Positions 40,993 to 49,128 of a stretch of 64,000 nt of DNA are shown here, one piece after another. Where the stretch lies: contig NZ_CADIJX010000013.1 of assembly GCF_902859625.1 (NCBI RefSeq), positions 1 to 64,000 on the forward strand, read 5' to 3'. The notes under the pieces were generated by a model that was given only the letters and a program-made list of their open reading frames with translations, did not search any database and was not told the DNA's origin. Source of the stretch: Achromobacter pestifer (lineage in GTDB: Bacteria > Pseudomonadota > Gammaproteobacteria > Burkholderiales > Burkholderiaceae_B). Each line of letters starts with the position of its first letter. Position 1 is the first letter of the stretch. A program made the position numbers and the translations under genes.

Positions 40993-42318
40993 ATGGTCGC
41001 CCCTGCAATCTGGCGCAGACGGCTGTTGCACGCGGCGCTGACGGCGGGCCTATCTTGCCCGCTGACCGCCGCGTTTGGCGACACCCTGAATGCGTCCCCC
41101 AATTCTGCCGCGCCGCCCTCCCAGGCGGCGCCGGTACGGATGGCGCGCGGCATCGGCGTTCTGTCCCCAGTACAGCCCATTCCCGTGCGCCCCGCCCCCT
41201 CCATTGAGGCGCGGGCCGTCCCCCTGGACCCGTCGCCTTGCGATCTGCAAGTCGCGGAACCGGCCATGGACACCAGCGTGCAAGGCGCCGAAGACAGCGG
41301 CATGGAACTGATCCCCGGCACCGGCTCCTCGCTATCCGGCGCGGGTGCGGCGTCGCCCCTGGGCTGCGAATCAATGGCCGCCCCGGCGGAAGAAAGCACG
41401 CCGGACTACACATTCGCGCTGGAAGAAGGCGACCTGCCCCGCGTACCGGTCGTCGTGATTTCGGGCGTGTCCCGCCCGTCCCGTCCCTGGTTCGCCTCGG
41501 TGAGCGGCCAGGACGGCCTGCGCTATGGCGGCGACCGCAACTGGGTCTACCGCAACACGGCGGGGCCGTCGGTCACCGTGGGCAATGTCAACGCCAACGC
41601 GCCCGCCTGGGGCAGCAGCGCCCCCGTGGGGGGCTTGCAGATCGCGAATTGGGCGGGCTCGTCCTCCACCGTGCCCGCAGGCAGCTTTGGCTATTCCTCA
41701 TCACTGGGCAAGCTGAACCGCATGGATCCCACGGCCAGCTCGGGCGCCGTGGACTACGGCGCATCCGTCGGCAGCGGCAGCGTGCGTTATGGGCTGACCC
41801 CTGTCCTGACCCTGGAAGGCCAGATGCAGAGCGCGCCGTCGCTGACCACGCGCGGCATGGGGACCACTTACGCGGCGGGGGAATACGGCACATTCCAGGC
41901 CGGCGCCACCCAAAGCTCGTTCGATGCGTCCAACGCCTGGCGCTACCGGTTCGGCTACAGCGTGGACGTGGCCGATGCCGTGAACCTGGGCTACACCAAC
42001 GAACAGATCGGTGCCGGCTTCGGTGACCTGTCCACCTACTCCGGCGGGGTCGCCTCTGCTCCACAAATCCGCAATACCCTGTCGGCCGGCGTGCCCATCA
42101 CGGGCTGGGGCACGCTCAGCGGCACGTATTCCGGCCTGCACGAAGGCTCCACCCTGGCCGAGCAGCGGGTGGGCCTGACGCACAGCATGTTCGTCGCCCC
42201 CAAGGTGAAACTGGCCGTGGGCGCCGACCGCGACATCATCTCGGGCAACTACGAATGGCGAGCCAACCTGAGCATGCCCGTCGACACCTTCATGCGCGGC
42301 ACCTGGCTGAGCTGGTAG
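40993..42318 (+). CDS. outer-membrane usher-like barrel protein, orphan
   Basis: A 441-residue protein with a probable signal peptide (about residues 1-28). A low-complexity Pro/Ala/Ser-rich part follows to about residue 140. The C-terminal 250 residues resemble the barrel of fimbrial ushers: YGASVGSGSVRYGLTPVLTLEGQ, TRGMGTTYAAGEYGTFQAGATQSS, and alternating strands ending in TWLSW. Usher N- and C-terminal chaperone-binding domains are not visible, and no chaperone or pilin gene is near. It may be a decayed usher or a separate outer-membrane protein. The assignment is tentative. The ATG at 40993 is preceded by no clear Shine-Dalgarno. Confidence 0.6.
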   Translation: MVAPAIWRRRLLHAALTAGLSCPLTAAFGDTLNASPNSAAPPSQAAPVRMARGIGVLSPVQPIPVRPAPSIEARAVPLDPSPCDLQVAEPAMDTSVQGAEDSGMELIPGTGSSLSGAGAASPLGCESMAAPAEESTPDYTFALEEGDLPRVPVVVISGVSRPSRPWFASVSGQDGLRYGGDRNWVYRNTAGPSVTVGNVNANAPAWGSSAPVGGLQIANWAGSSSTVPAGSFGYSSSLGKLNRMDPTASSGAVDYGASVGSGSVRYGLTPVLTLEGQMQSAPSLTTRGMGTTYAAGEYGTFQAGATQSSFDASNAWRYRFGYSVDVADAVNLGYTNEQIGAGFGDLSTYSGGVASAPQIRNTLSAGVPITGWGTLSGTYSGLHEGSTLAEQRVGLTHSMFVAPKVKLAVGADRDIISGNYEWRANLSMPVDTFMRGTWLSW

Positions 42319-42412
42319 CAGGACCGCAAGACGGACGGAAATATCCGCCTAAAAGGGGGCGGTCTGGATTTGCGGCTTAAAATCCCTGCCATGATGCTTC
42401 CGGCCTACCCCC

Positions 42413-44242
42413 ATGTCTGACGCGCGCGCCCTCGGCGTATTGCAGCGCGTTTTCGGTTACGAATCCTTCCGCGGCGACCAGCAAGCCATTGTCGAACAGG
42501 TGATCGACGGCGGCGACGCGCTGGTCCTCATGCCCACCGGCGGCGGGAAATCGCTCTGTTACCAGATTCCCTCGCTGGTCCGCGAAGGCACCGGCATCGT
42601 CGTGTCGCCGCTGATCGCGCTGATGCAGGACCAGGTCGACGCCCTGACCGAGCTGGGCGTGCGTGCGGCCTTCCTGAACTCCACGCAGGAATGGCGCGTG
42701 GCGCGCGACGTCGAACAGGCGTTCCTGGCCGGCGAACTGGACCTGCTGTACGTCGCCCCCGAACGCCTGCTGACCGACCGCTGCCTGCAATTGCTGGAAC
42801 GCGGCCGCATTGCGCTGTTCGCCATCGACGAAGCGCATTGCGTGTCCCAATGGGGTCACGATTTCCGCCCGGAATACCTGGGCCTGTCGATGCTGCACGA
42901 GCGCTGGCCGGATGTGCCGCGCATCGCCCTGACGGCCACGGCAACGGCGGACACGCGCACCGAAATCGCTCAGCGCCTGTCCCTGGACGACGCCCGCCAT
43001 TTCGTCTCCAGCTTCGACCGTCCCAATATCCGCTACCGCATCATCGAAAAGAACGAGGTGCGCAAGCAGCTGCTGGAAATGATCCGCACCGAACACGATG
43101 GCGAATCCGGCGTGGTGTATGGCCTCTCGCGGGCGCGCGTGGAAGAAACCGCCGAATTCCTGTGCAATCAGGGCATCGACGCCATGCCTTACCACGCCGG
43201 GCTCAGCCCGCAGGTACGCGCCGCCAACCAGTCCCGGTTCCTGCGTGAAGACGGCGTGGTCATGGTGGCCACCATTGCTTTTGGCATGGGCATCGACAAG
43301 CCCGACGTGCGCTTCGTGGCCCACATCGATCTACCCAAATCCGTCGAAGGCTACTACCAGGAAACTGGCCGTGCCGGCCGCGACGGCCTGCCCGCCACCG
43401 CCTGGCTGGCCTATGGCCTGCAAGACGTGGTGCAACAGCGCCGCATGATCGACGAATCCCCCGGCGATGAGTCCTACCGCCGCCGGCTGGGCCAGCAGCT
43501 GGACGCCATGCTGGGACTGTGCGAAACCGTGGAATGCCGCCGCGTGCGCCTGCTGGCGTACTTCGGCCAGCAGATCACGGCGTGCGGCAATTGCGACGTC
43601 TGCCTGGAACCCCCGCAGGCCTGGGATGGCACGGTCGCCGCGCAGAAAGTGCTGTCGGCCGTCTACCGCCTGATGAAAGAGCGCGGCCAACGCTATGGCG
43701 CGGGCCACATCATCGACATCTTGCGTGGCAAGGTCACCGAACGCACCACGCAGCACGGCCATGAAACGCTAAGCGTCTTCGGCGTGGGCCAAGACCTCAG
43801 CGACACCGCCTGGCGGGGCGTGCTACGCCAGTTGCTGGCGCAAGGCCTGCTGACGGTGGACAACGAAGGATTTGGCACGCTGGCGCTGACCGAAGGCAGC
43901 CGCGCGGTGCTTAAAGGCGAACGCCAGCTGATGCTGCGCCGTGAATCCGAAAAGAAGACCCGTTCAGGCAAGACCAGCAACGGCCGCCCCAAGGCCGCGG
44001 CCATCGACCTGCCAACCGAATTGCAACCCGTATTCGAGGCATTGCGCGCCTGGCGCGGCGAAGTCGCCAAGAGCCATGGCGTGCCAGCGTATGTGATCTT
44101 TCACGATGCGACCCTGCGTGAAATCGCCCTTGCCCAGCCCGAGTCCATGGACGCGCTAAGCCACATCAGCGGCGTCGGCGCCCGCAAGCTCGAAGCCTAC
44201 GGCGAAGAGATCCTGCAACGAGTCGCCCGCCCGGTTCTGTAG
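42413..44242 (+). CDS. recQ: ATP-dependent DNA helicase RecQ
   Basis: A 609-residue RecQ helicase. It has Walker A PTGGGKSLCYQIP, DEAHCVSQWGHDFRP, GRAGRDG, the zinc site CRRVRLLAYFGQQ...CGNCDVC, the winged-helix RQC domain, and a C-terminal HRDC domain (LREIALAQPESMDALSHISGVG). It unwinds recombination intermediates and helps restart replication. The stop codon TAG (44240-44242) lies within the first 4 bases of a 65-bp repeat element, so the repeat's insertion fixed or preserved the C terminus. Confidence 0.96.
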   Translation: MSDARALGVLQRVFGYESFRGDQQAIVEQVIDGGDALVLMPTGGGKSLCYQIPSLVREGTGIVVSPLIALMQDQVDALTELGVRAAFLNSTQEWRVARDVEQAFLAGELDLLYVAPERLLTDRCLQLLERGRIALFAIDEAHCVSQWGHDFRPEYLGLSMLHERWPDVPRIALTATATADTRTEIAQRLSLDDARHFVSSFDRPNIRYRIIEKNEVRKQLLEMIRTEHDGESGVVYGLSRARVEETAEFLCNQGIDAMPYHAGLSPQVRAANQSRFLREDGVVMVATIAFGMGIDKPDVRFVAHIDLPKSVEGYYQETGRAGRDGLPATAWLAYGLQDVVQQRRMIDESPGDESYRRRLGQQLDAMLGLCETVECRRVRLLAYFGQQITACGNCDVCLEPPQAWDGTVAAQKVLSAVYRLMKERGQRYGAGHIIDILRGKVTERTTQHGHETLSVFGVGQDLSDTAWRGVLRQLLAQGLLTVDNEGFGTLALTEGSRAVLKGERQLMLRRESEKKTRSGKTSNGRPKAAAIDLPTELQPVFEALRAWRGEVAKSHGVPAYVIFHDATLREIALAQPESMDALSHISGVGARKLEAYGEEILQRVARPVL

Positions 44243-44303
44243 GATGGGTGTAGCGCGCAAGGATCAGGACAAGAATTCAAGTATCCAGCGCGCGCAACCC
44301 ATC
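44239..44303 (+). repeat. 65-bp palindromic repeat, copy 1
   Basis: A unit beginning GTAGGATGGGTGTAGCGCGC and ending GCGCGCAACCCATC; the ends are near-complementary (GATGGGT/ACCCATC plus GCGCGC). It overlaps the recQ stop and is the first of three tandem copies with 1-2 bp between them. Confidence 0.9.
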
Positions 44304-44305
44304 TT

Positions 44306-44370
44306 GTAGGATGGGTGTAGCGCGCACGGATCAGGATAAGAATTCAAGTATCCAGCGCGCGCAACCCATC
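44306..44370 (+). repeat. 65-bp palindromic repeat, copy 2
   Basis: The second tandem unit, differing from copy 1 at a few positions in its middle. The ends are the same. Confidence 0.9.
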
Positions 44371-44371
44371 T

Positions 44372-44436
44372 GTAGGATGGGTATAGCGCGCAAGGATCAA
44401 GACAAGAATTCAAGTATCCATCGCGCGCAACCCATC
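44372..44436 (+). repeat. 65-bp palindromic repeat, copy 3
   Basis: The third tandem unit. With the inverted copy at 44509 it forms a composite element about 200 bp long, joined by a linker that carries TGGCCGAGTCGGCC. Confidence 0.9.
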
Positions 44437-44508
44437 AAACATCCGTCGTGCTGTGGCCGAGTCGGCCGTGTAGCTGTGGCCGAATCCGATGTGTAGTCAC
44501 CGCTGCTT

Positions 44509-44573
44509 GATGGGTTGCGCGCGATGGAGTGCGGCATGCTTGCCGCCGCCGTCTCGCGCTACACCCATCCTAC
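44509..44573 (-). repeat. 65-bp palindromic repeat, inverted copy 4
   Basis: The reverse orientation of the same element: it begins GATGGGTTGCGCGC and ends CACCCATCCTAC. Its middle differs completely from copies 1-3, while the length is still exactly 65 bp. The gap 44243-44651 holds only these repeats and the linker. Confidence 0.9.
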
Positions 44574-44651
44574 GAAGCCGCGGCAGCGACGTCCGCACCA
44601 GCCGCCAAGGCCGCCGCGCAACAATGGCTTCCGACAGCGGCCCTGCCCCCT

Positions 44652-45707
44652 TCAGTAAGACGGGGGCGGCAGCAGTGGAACCGGCGGGCGTTCCTTGCCG
44701 AAGACCGAGCGGTACGCCAGGATGTTGAACACCAGCACCACCGGAATTCCCACGACTGCCCCGGCCATGACCAGGCGCATCGAACCCAACGCGCCCGCGC
44801 CGTCCCACAAGGTCATGTCGTCAAGGATCAAGAACGGGAACAGGCTGTACGCCAGACCGCTGAGCATCAGCAGGAACAGCGCCACGCACAGCACGAACGG
44901 CAACCAGCTGAAGCGGTCTGCCCGGCCGGGCAAGCGCGCCAGCAGCATTTCGGCCGCGACGTATGCGGCCAGCATCATCACCCAAACGGTGGCGGCCAGG
45001 CTCAGGTGGGCAATGTTGCTCCACTTGTAGAAGATGCCTGCATTGGCCAGCCCCAGCGTGACCGCGATCGAGACCATGCCCACCGCCGTCCAGCGGATGG
45101 CGTGGCGTGCCCAGTTGGCGGCACGGCGTTGAAGATCGCCGTCCACCCGCATGACCAGCCATGACGCCCCCAGCAGCACATAAGCCGCCACGGCGCACAG
45201 GCCAACGAACAGCGCGAACCAGCCATAGCCGGCGTCGGACTGATACCCCGTCGCGATCCGGCCCAGCAGCATCCCCTGGCCGAACGCGGTGATGATCGAA
45301 CCGGCCCAGAAGCCGAAGATCCAGCGCGGCTTCATTTCGTTGCGCGCACGGATGCGGAACTCAAACGACACACTGCGCAGCACCACGCCCAGCACCATGA
45401 AGGTCAGCGGCCCGTAGAGCTTGCCCAGCACCGCGCCCCACGCAAACGGGAACGCCGACGCGAACAGGCCCATGCCCAACAACAGCCAGAATTCATTGGC
45501 ATCGCGCCAGGGGCTCAAGAGCGACATCATGCGGCCGCGCTCGTGCTCGGGCGCCAATTGCAGCAAGATGCCGACGCCCAGATCAAAGCCATCCAGGACC
45601 ATGCCCGCGGCGATCACCACAAACAACAGCCCCATGAAGGCCAGAGGCATCCAGAAGGAAGGATCTTCGGGACTCAAGCCCTGCGAAGCGGCAAGCATGG
45701 CGATCAT
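44652..45707 (-). CDS. cydB: cytochrome bd-type oxidase subunit II (CydB-like)
   Basis: A 351-residue membrane protein with about nine helices. The CydB features VLDGFDLGVGILL (residues about 37-49) and MTLWDGAGALGSMRLVMAGAVVGIPVVL are present. The segment that in E. coli reads WDGNQVWL is RDANEFWL here, so the conserved tryptophan (W57) is an arginine. CydB stabilises CydA and binds little cofactor itself. The gene is translationally coupled to the CydA-like gene (4-bp overlap). No cydX or cydDC genes are near. The 3' side is bordered by the 65-bp repeats. Confidence 0.9.
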   Translation of the reverse strand: MIAMLAASQGLSPEDPSFWMPLAFMGLLFVVIAAGMVLDGFDLGVGILLQLAPEHERGRMMSLLSPWRDANEFWLLLGMGLFASAFPFAWGAVLGKLYGPLTFMVLGVVLRSVSFEFRIRARNEMKPRWIFGFWAGSIITAFGQGMLLGRIATGYQSDAGYGWFALFVGLCAVAAYVLLGASWLVMRVDGDLQRRAANWARHAIRWTAVGMVSIAVTLGLANAGIFYKWSNIAHLSLAATVWVMMLAAYVAAEMLLARLPGRADRFSWLPFVLCVALFLLMLSGLAYSLFPFLILDDMTLWDGAGALGSMRLVMAGAVVGIPVVLVFNILAYRSVFGKERPPVPLLPPPSY

Positions 45708-47047
45708 GGCGACCCTCCGCCCAGTTTGCGCACCGGCACGACGCCGTAACGCGCCGCATGGAACAGCATGCCGGCGAATGCGGCCAGCAATAGCGCGTAC
45801 AGCAGACCGTAGCCCACCAGCCCATACAGAATGGTGCTGGCCGAGGTCGGCCCCAGCACTTCGGATTGCGTGATGGTGCCGTTAACGGCGAACGGTTGCA
45901 GGCCGATGATGGACACCCACCAGCCCGCCACGACGGCGATGCCGCCCGAGAACATCATGCCGCACAGCACGCGGTGCCACCAGACAGGCAAGGTCGACGG
46001 GTCCAGCCCGCGCCGGAACGTCCACAGGAACGTCACGCAGGCCACTGCCAGCATCAACAGGCCCAGCCCCGCCGCCACCCGCAACGACCAGAAGGTCAGC
46101 GCCACTGGCGGCAGCATGCCGGAGTACTTATCCAGTCCCTGGTAGGTACCGTCCGCATTGCGGTGCAGCCATATGCCACCGGTATTGCGCAGGGTCACGT
46201 CCAACACATTGACGTGCTCGCGCGCATCCGGCCAGCCGAACAGCACCAGTTGGGGTTCGGCGCCGCTTTCCCAGAAGCCTGCCGCGGCAGCGGCTTTGGC
46301 GGGTTGCAGCTTGGCCACCATCTGGCCGGCGCCCGTGGCCACCGGTATCTGCATGAAGGCAGCCACCACGGCGATCACCAGCCCGGTCTTGAACGTATTG
46401 CGTTCGCCATCGCCCAGCGGACGACGCAGGGCCTGCAAGGCGGTCACGCCCATCATCAGGAACGACGCAGCCAGTGCCGCGCCCACCCCGACCACGGCCA
46501 TGCGCCAGCCCACCGAGGGATTGAGCACCACCGCCACCCAGTCGTAGACCTGGTAGCGGCCATCGACCAAAATGGCGCCGTCCGGCGTCTGCATCCACGA
46601 TTGCAGGGCAAGCACCCAGAACACCGCCACCAGTTGGCCCACGGCCACCATCAGCACCGCCAGCGTATGCGCGCCATCAGACACGCGGCGCTGGCCGAAC
46701 AGCATGACGCCCAGGAAACACGACTTCAAGATGAAGACGGACAAAATGCCGTAGCCCAGCAAGGGGCCGGCCACATTGCCGATCTTGTCCATCAGGCCTG
46801 CCCACAGGCTGCCGATCTGAATCAGCACGGGCACGCTGGCCGCCAGGGTCAGCACGAAAGCCAGGGCAAAAATGCGAACCCAAAAGCGGTAGGCAGCCGT
46901 CCAGCCGCCATGGCCCGACCAGCGGGCGCGCACCTTGAAGAACAGCAAGACCCAAGCAAGCGCCAGGGAAATCGCCAGGAACAGCGCCAGGAAGCTCAGG
47001 CTGGCCACGAACTGCGCACGGGCCAGGGAAAGGGTGGATATATCCAT
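45704..47047 (-). CDS. cytochrome bd oxidase subunit I-like protein lacking haem ligands
   Basis: A 447-residue CydA homologue, shorter than E. coli CydA (about 520). It keeps the backbone: SLARAQFVASLSF, GYGILSVFILKSCFLGV, LNPSVGWRM, the Q-loop QPAKAAAAAGFWESG, LRVAAGLGLLML and AGWWVSIIGLQPFAV. By my hand alignment, His19 is Leu20, His186 is Val185, Met393 is Ala325, Glu107 is Lys108, and Glu99 falls on Tyr99/Gly100. The quinol residue Lys252 remains (Lys251) but Glu257 is Ala. No other transmembrane His seems to replace them. It should therefore not bind haem in the usual way. Paired with CydB. Confidence 0.88.
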   Translation of the reverse strand: MDISTLSLARAQFVASLSFLALFLAISLALAWVLLFFKVRARWSGHGGWTAAYRFWVRIFALAFVLTLAASVPVLIQIGSLWAGLMDKIGNVAGPLLGYGILSVFILKSCFLGVMLFGQRRVSDGAHTLAVLMVAVGQLVAVFWVLALQSWMQTPDGAILVDGRYQVYDWVAVVLNPSVGWRMAVVGVGAALAASFLMMGVTALQALRRPLGDGERNTFKTGLVIAVVAAFMQIPVATGAGQMVAKLQPAKAAAAAGFWESGAEPQLVLFGWPDAREHVNVLDVTLRNTGGIWLHRNADGTYQGLDKYSGMLPPVALTFWSLRVAAGLGLLMLAVACVTFLWTFRRGLDPSTLPVWWHRVLCGMMFSGGIAVVAGWWVSIIGLQPFAVNGTITQSEVLGPTSASTILYGLVGYGLLYALLLAAFAGMLFHAARYGVVPVRKLGGGSP

Positions 47048-47184
47048 GATGGGCCGTAGTGTAGAGCCAGTTACAAGACTATGGGGGCAGTTTGAAACCG
47101 GTTGCACAGGCGTCGAAAAAGGCCCCTGCGGCGGAACGTGGCAAAATTGACGCTTTGTCGCCGCTTTTTCCTATTCTTTCAAGA

Positions 47185-48954
47185 ATGACCTCCGCCACGA
47201 CGCCGACCCCCGCTGCATCCAATTTTCTGCTCAACATCGTCCAGGACGACCTCGAAGCCAACCGCTTCCAGGGTAAACGTTGGGCGGGCAAGCCTGGCCC
47301 GGCCGCCGTGCAGCAGCAGGGGGAACCGGACACGGCCCGCATCCGCACGCGCTTCCCGCCGGAGCCCAACGGCTACCTGCACATTGGCCACGCCAAGAGC
47401 ATCTGCGTGAACTTTGGCCTGGCGCGCGATTTCGGTGGCGTCTGCCACCTGCGCTTCGACGACACCAATCCCGAAAAGGAAGACCAGGAATACGTCGACG
47501 CCATCATCGAGGCCGTTCATTGGCTGGGCTTTGACTGGAAGGCCGACAACGGCCAGGAAAACCTGTACTTCGCCAGCGACTACTTCGGCTATATGTACGA
47601 ATTCGCCGAAGCCCTGGTCGAAGCCGGCCACGCCTATGTCGACGAGCAAAGCCCGGAAGAGATCCGCGCCAACCGTGGCACCCTGACCGAACCCGGCACC
47701 GACTCGCCCTGGCGCAACCGCCCGGCCGCGGAGTCGATCACGCTGCTGCGCGAAATGCGCGATGGCAAGCATCCGGACGGCAGCCTGGTGCTGCGCGCCA
47801 AGATCAACATGGCGTCGCCCAACATCAATCTGCGCGACCCGGTCATGTACCGCGTGCGCCACGCCACCCACCACCGCACGGGCAACCAATGGTGCATCTA
47901 CCCGATGTACAGCTGGGCCCACCCGGTGGAAGACGCGCTGGAAGGCATCACGCACAGCGTCTGCACGCTGGAATTTGAAGACCAGCGCCCGTTCTACGAC
48001 TGGATCCTGACGCGCCTGGCCGAACTGGGCAAGCTGGCCCAGCCGCTGCCGCACCAATATGAATTCGCCCGCCTGAACGTAAGCTACGTCGTCACCAGCA
48101 AGCGCAAGCTGCTGCAACTGGTGCGCGAAGGCCACGTGGACGGTTGGGACGATCCCCGCATGCCGACCATCTTCGGCCTGCGCCGCCGCGGCTACACGCC
48201 GGCCTCGATCCGCCTGTTCTGCGAGCGCACCGCCGTCTCGAAGTCCGACTCCCGCATCGATTACAGCCTGCTGGAACAAGCCGTGCGCGATGACCTGGAC
48301 CCCATCGCCGCCCGTTCGGTGGCCGTGCTGGACCCGATCAAGCTGGTCATCACCAACTACCCGGAAGGCCAGACCGAGATCTGCACCGCGCCGCGCAACC
48401 CGCACGATCCGGAAGCCGGCCTGCGTGAATTCCCGCTGTCGCGCGAGCTCTGGATCGAACGCGACGACTTCCGTGAAGAAGCGCCGAAGAAGTATTTCCG
48501 CCTGTTCCCCGGCAACACCGTGCGCCTAAAGTACGGCTATGTCGTGCGCTGCACGGGGTTCACCAAGAACGAAGCCGGTGAAGTCGTCGAAGTGCAGGCC
48601 GAATACCTGCCGGAAACCCGGAGCGGCACACCGGGCGCGGACAGCGTCAAGGTCAAGGGCAACATTACCTGGGTCAGCGCGGCCCACGCAGTGCCTGCCC
48701 AGATCCACCTGTACGACCGCCTGTTTGCCGATGCCCGCCCCGACGGCGGCGACAAGGACTTTCTGACCTGCCTGAACCCGAACTCCAAGCAGACCGTCAC
48801 GGCCTGGCTGGAACCCGGCACCGTCGCCACCCCTGGCGCCACCTGGCAGTTTGAACGCCTGGGCTACTTCACGGCTGATCTGAAGGAATCCTCGGAGGCC
48901 GCACCGGTGCTCAACCGCATCGTGACGCTGCGCGATTCCTGGGTGCAAGGCTAA
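47185..48954 (+). CDS. glnS: glutaminyl-tRNA synthetase
   Basis: A 589-residue class I synthetase charging tRNA-Gln. It has the HIGH motif in FPPEPNGYLHIGHAKS, FDDTNPEKEDQEYVDAI, the KMSKS-like VTSKRKLLQL, and the C-terminal anticodon-binding beta-barrel. I chose the ATG at 47185 over frames opening earlier. It is divergent from the CydA-like gene and ends in a strong terminator. Confidence 0.97.
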   Translation: MTSATTPTPAASNFLLNIVQDDLEANRFQGKRWAGKPGPAAVQQQGEPDTARIRTRFPPEPNGYLHIGHAKSICVNFGLARDFGGVCHLRFDDTNPEKEDQEYVDAIIEAVHWLGFDWKADNGQENLYFASDYFGYMYEFAEALVEAGHAYVDEQSPEEIRANRGTLTEPGTDSPWRNRPAAESITLLREMRDGKHPDGSLVLRAKINMASPNINLRDPVMYRVRHATHHRTGNQWCIYPMYSWAHPVEDALEGITHSVCTLEFEDQRPFYDWILTRLAELGKLAQPLPHQYEFARLNVSYVVTSKRKLLQLVREGHVDGWDDPRMPTIFGLRRRGYTPASIRLFCERTAVSKSDSRIDYSLLEQAVRDDLDPIAARSVAVLDPIKLVITNYPEGQTEICTAPRNPHDPEAGLREFPLSRELWIERDDFREEAPKKYFRLFPGNTVRLKYGYVVRCTGFTKNEAGEVVEVQAEYLPETRSGTPGADSVKVKGNITWVSAAHAVPAQIHLYDRLFADARPDGGDKDFLTCLNPNSKQTVTAWLEPGTVATPGATWQFERLGYFTADLKESSEAAPVLNRIVTLRDSWVQG

Positions 48955-48989
48955 GCCGCCCGCGCTGCACCGCCCGCGTGCGTATCACG

Positions 48990-49020
48990 AAAAAAGGCGC
49001 CTTCGGGCGCCTTTTTCTTT
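48990..49020 (+). terminator. intrinsic terminator after glnS
   Basis: GGCGCC TTCG GGCGCC (48996-49011) with AAAAAA before and TTTTTCTTT after. A classical UUCG tetraloop terminator, possibly bidirectional. Confidence 0.95.
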
Positions 49021-49128
49021 CGTCTTGCTGCCTGCACACCCCGCCCCAGGGCGGGTTATCATCCCCGACATCCCGCAGCCGATCGTGCGCGCCGTTTCCT
49101 GGCGCCCGGATCGCCAGCCATAATCAAG

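Noticed and set aside
44239..44436. Three regularly spaced repeats that could suggest a CRISPR array
   Set aside because: The repeats abut with 1-2 bp and no spacers, are 65 bp long, occur in both orientations, and no cas gene is near.
45704..47047. Reading the CydA-like gene as a pseudogene
   Set aside because: The frame is intact, it is coupled to an intact cydB-like gene, and structural glycines, prolines and the Q-loop lysine are kept, which argues for a changed function instead of decay.
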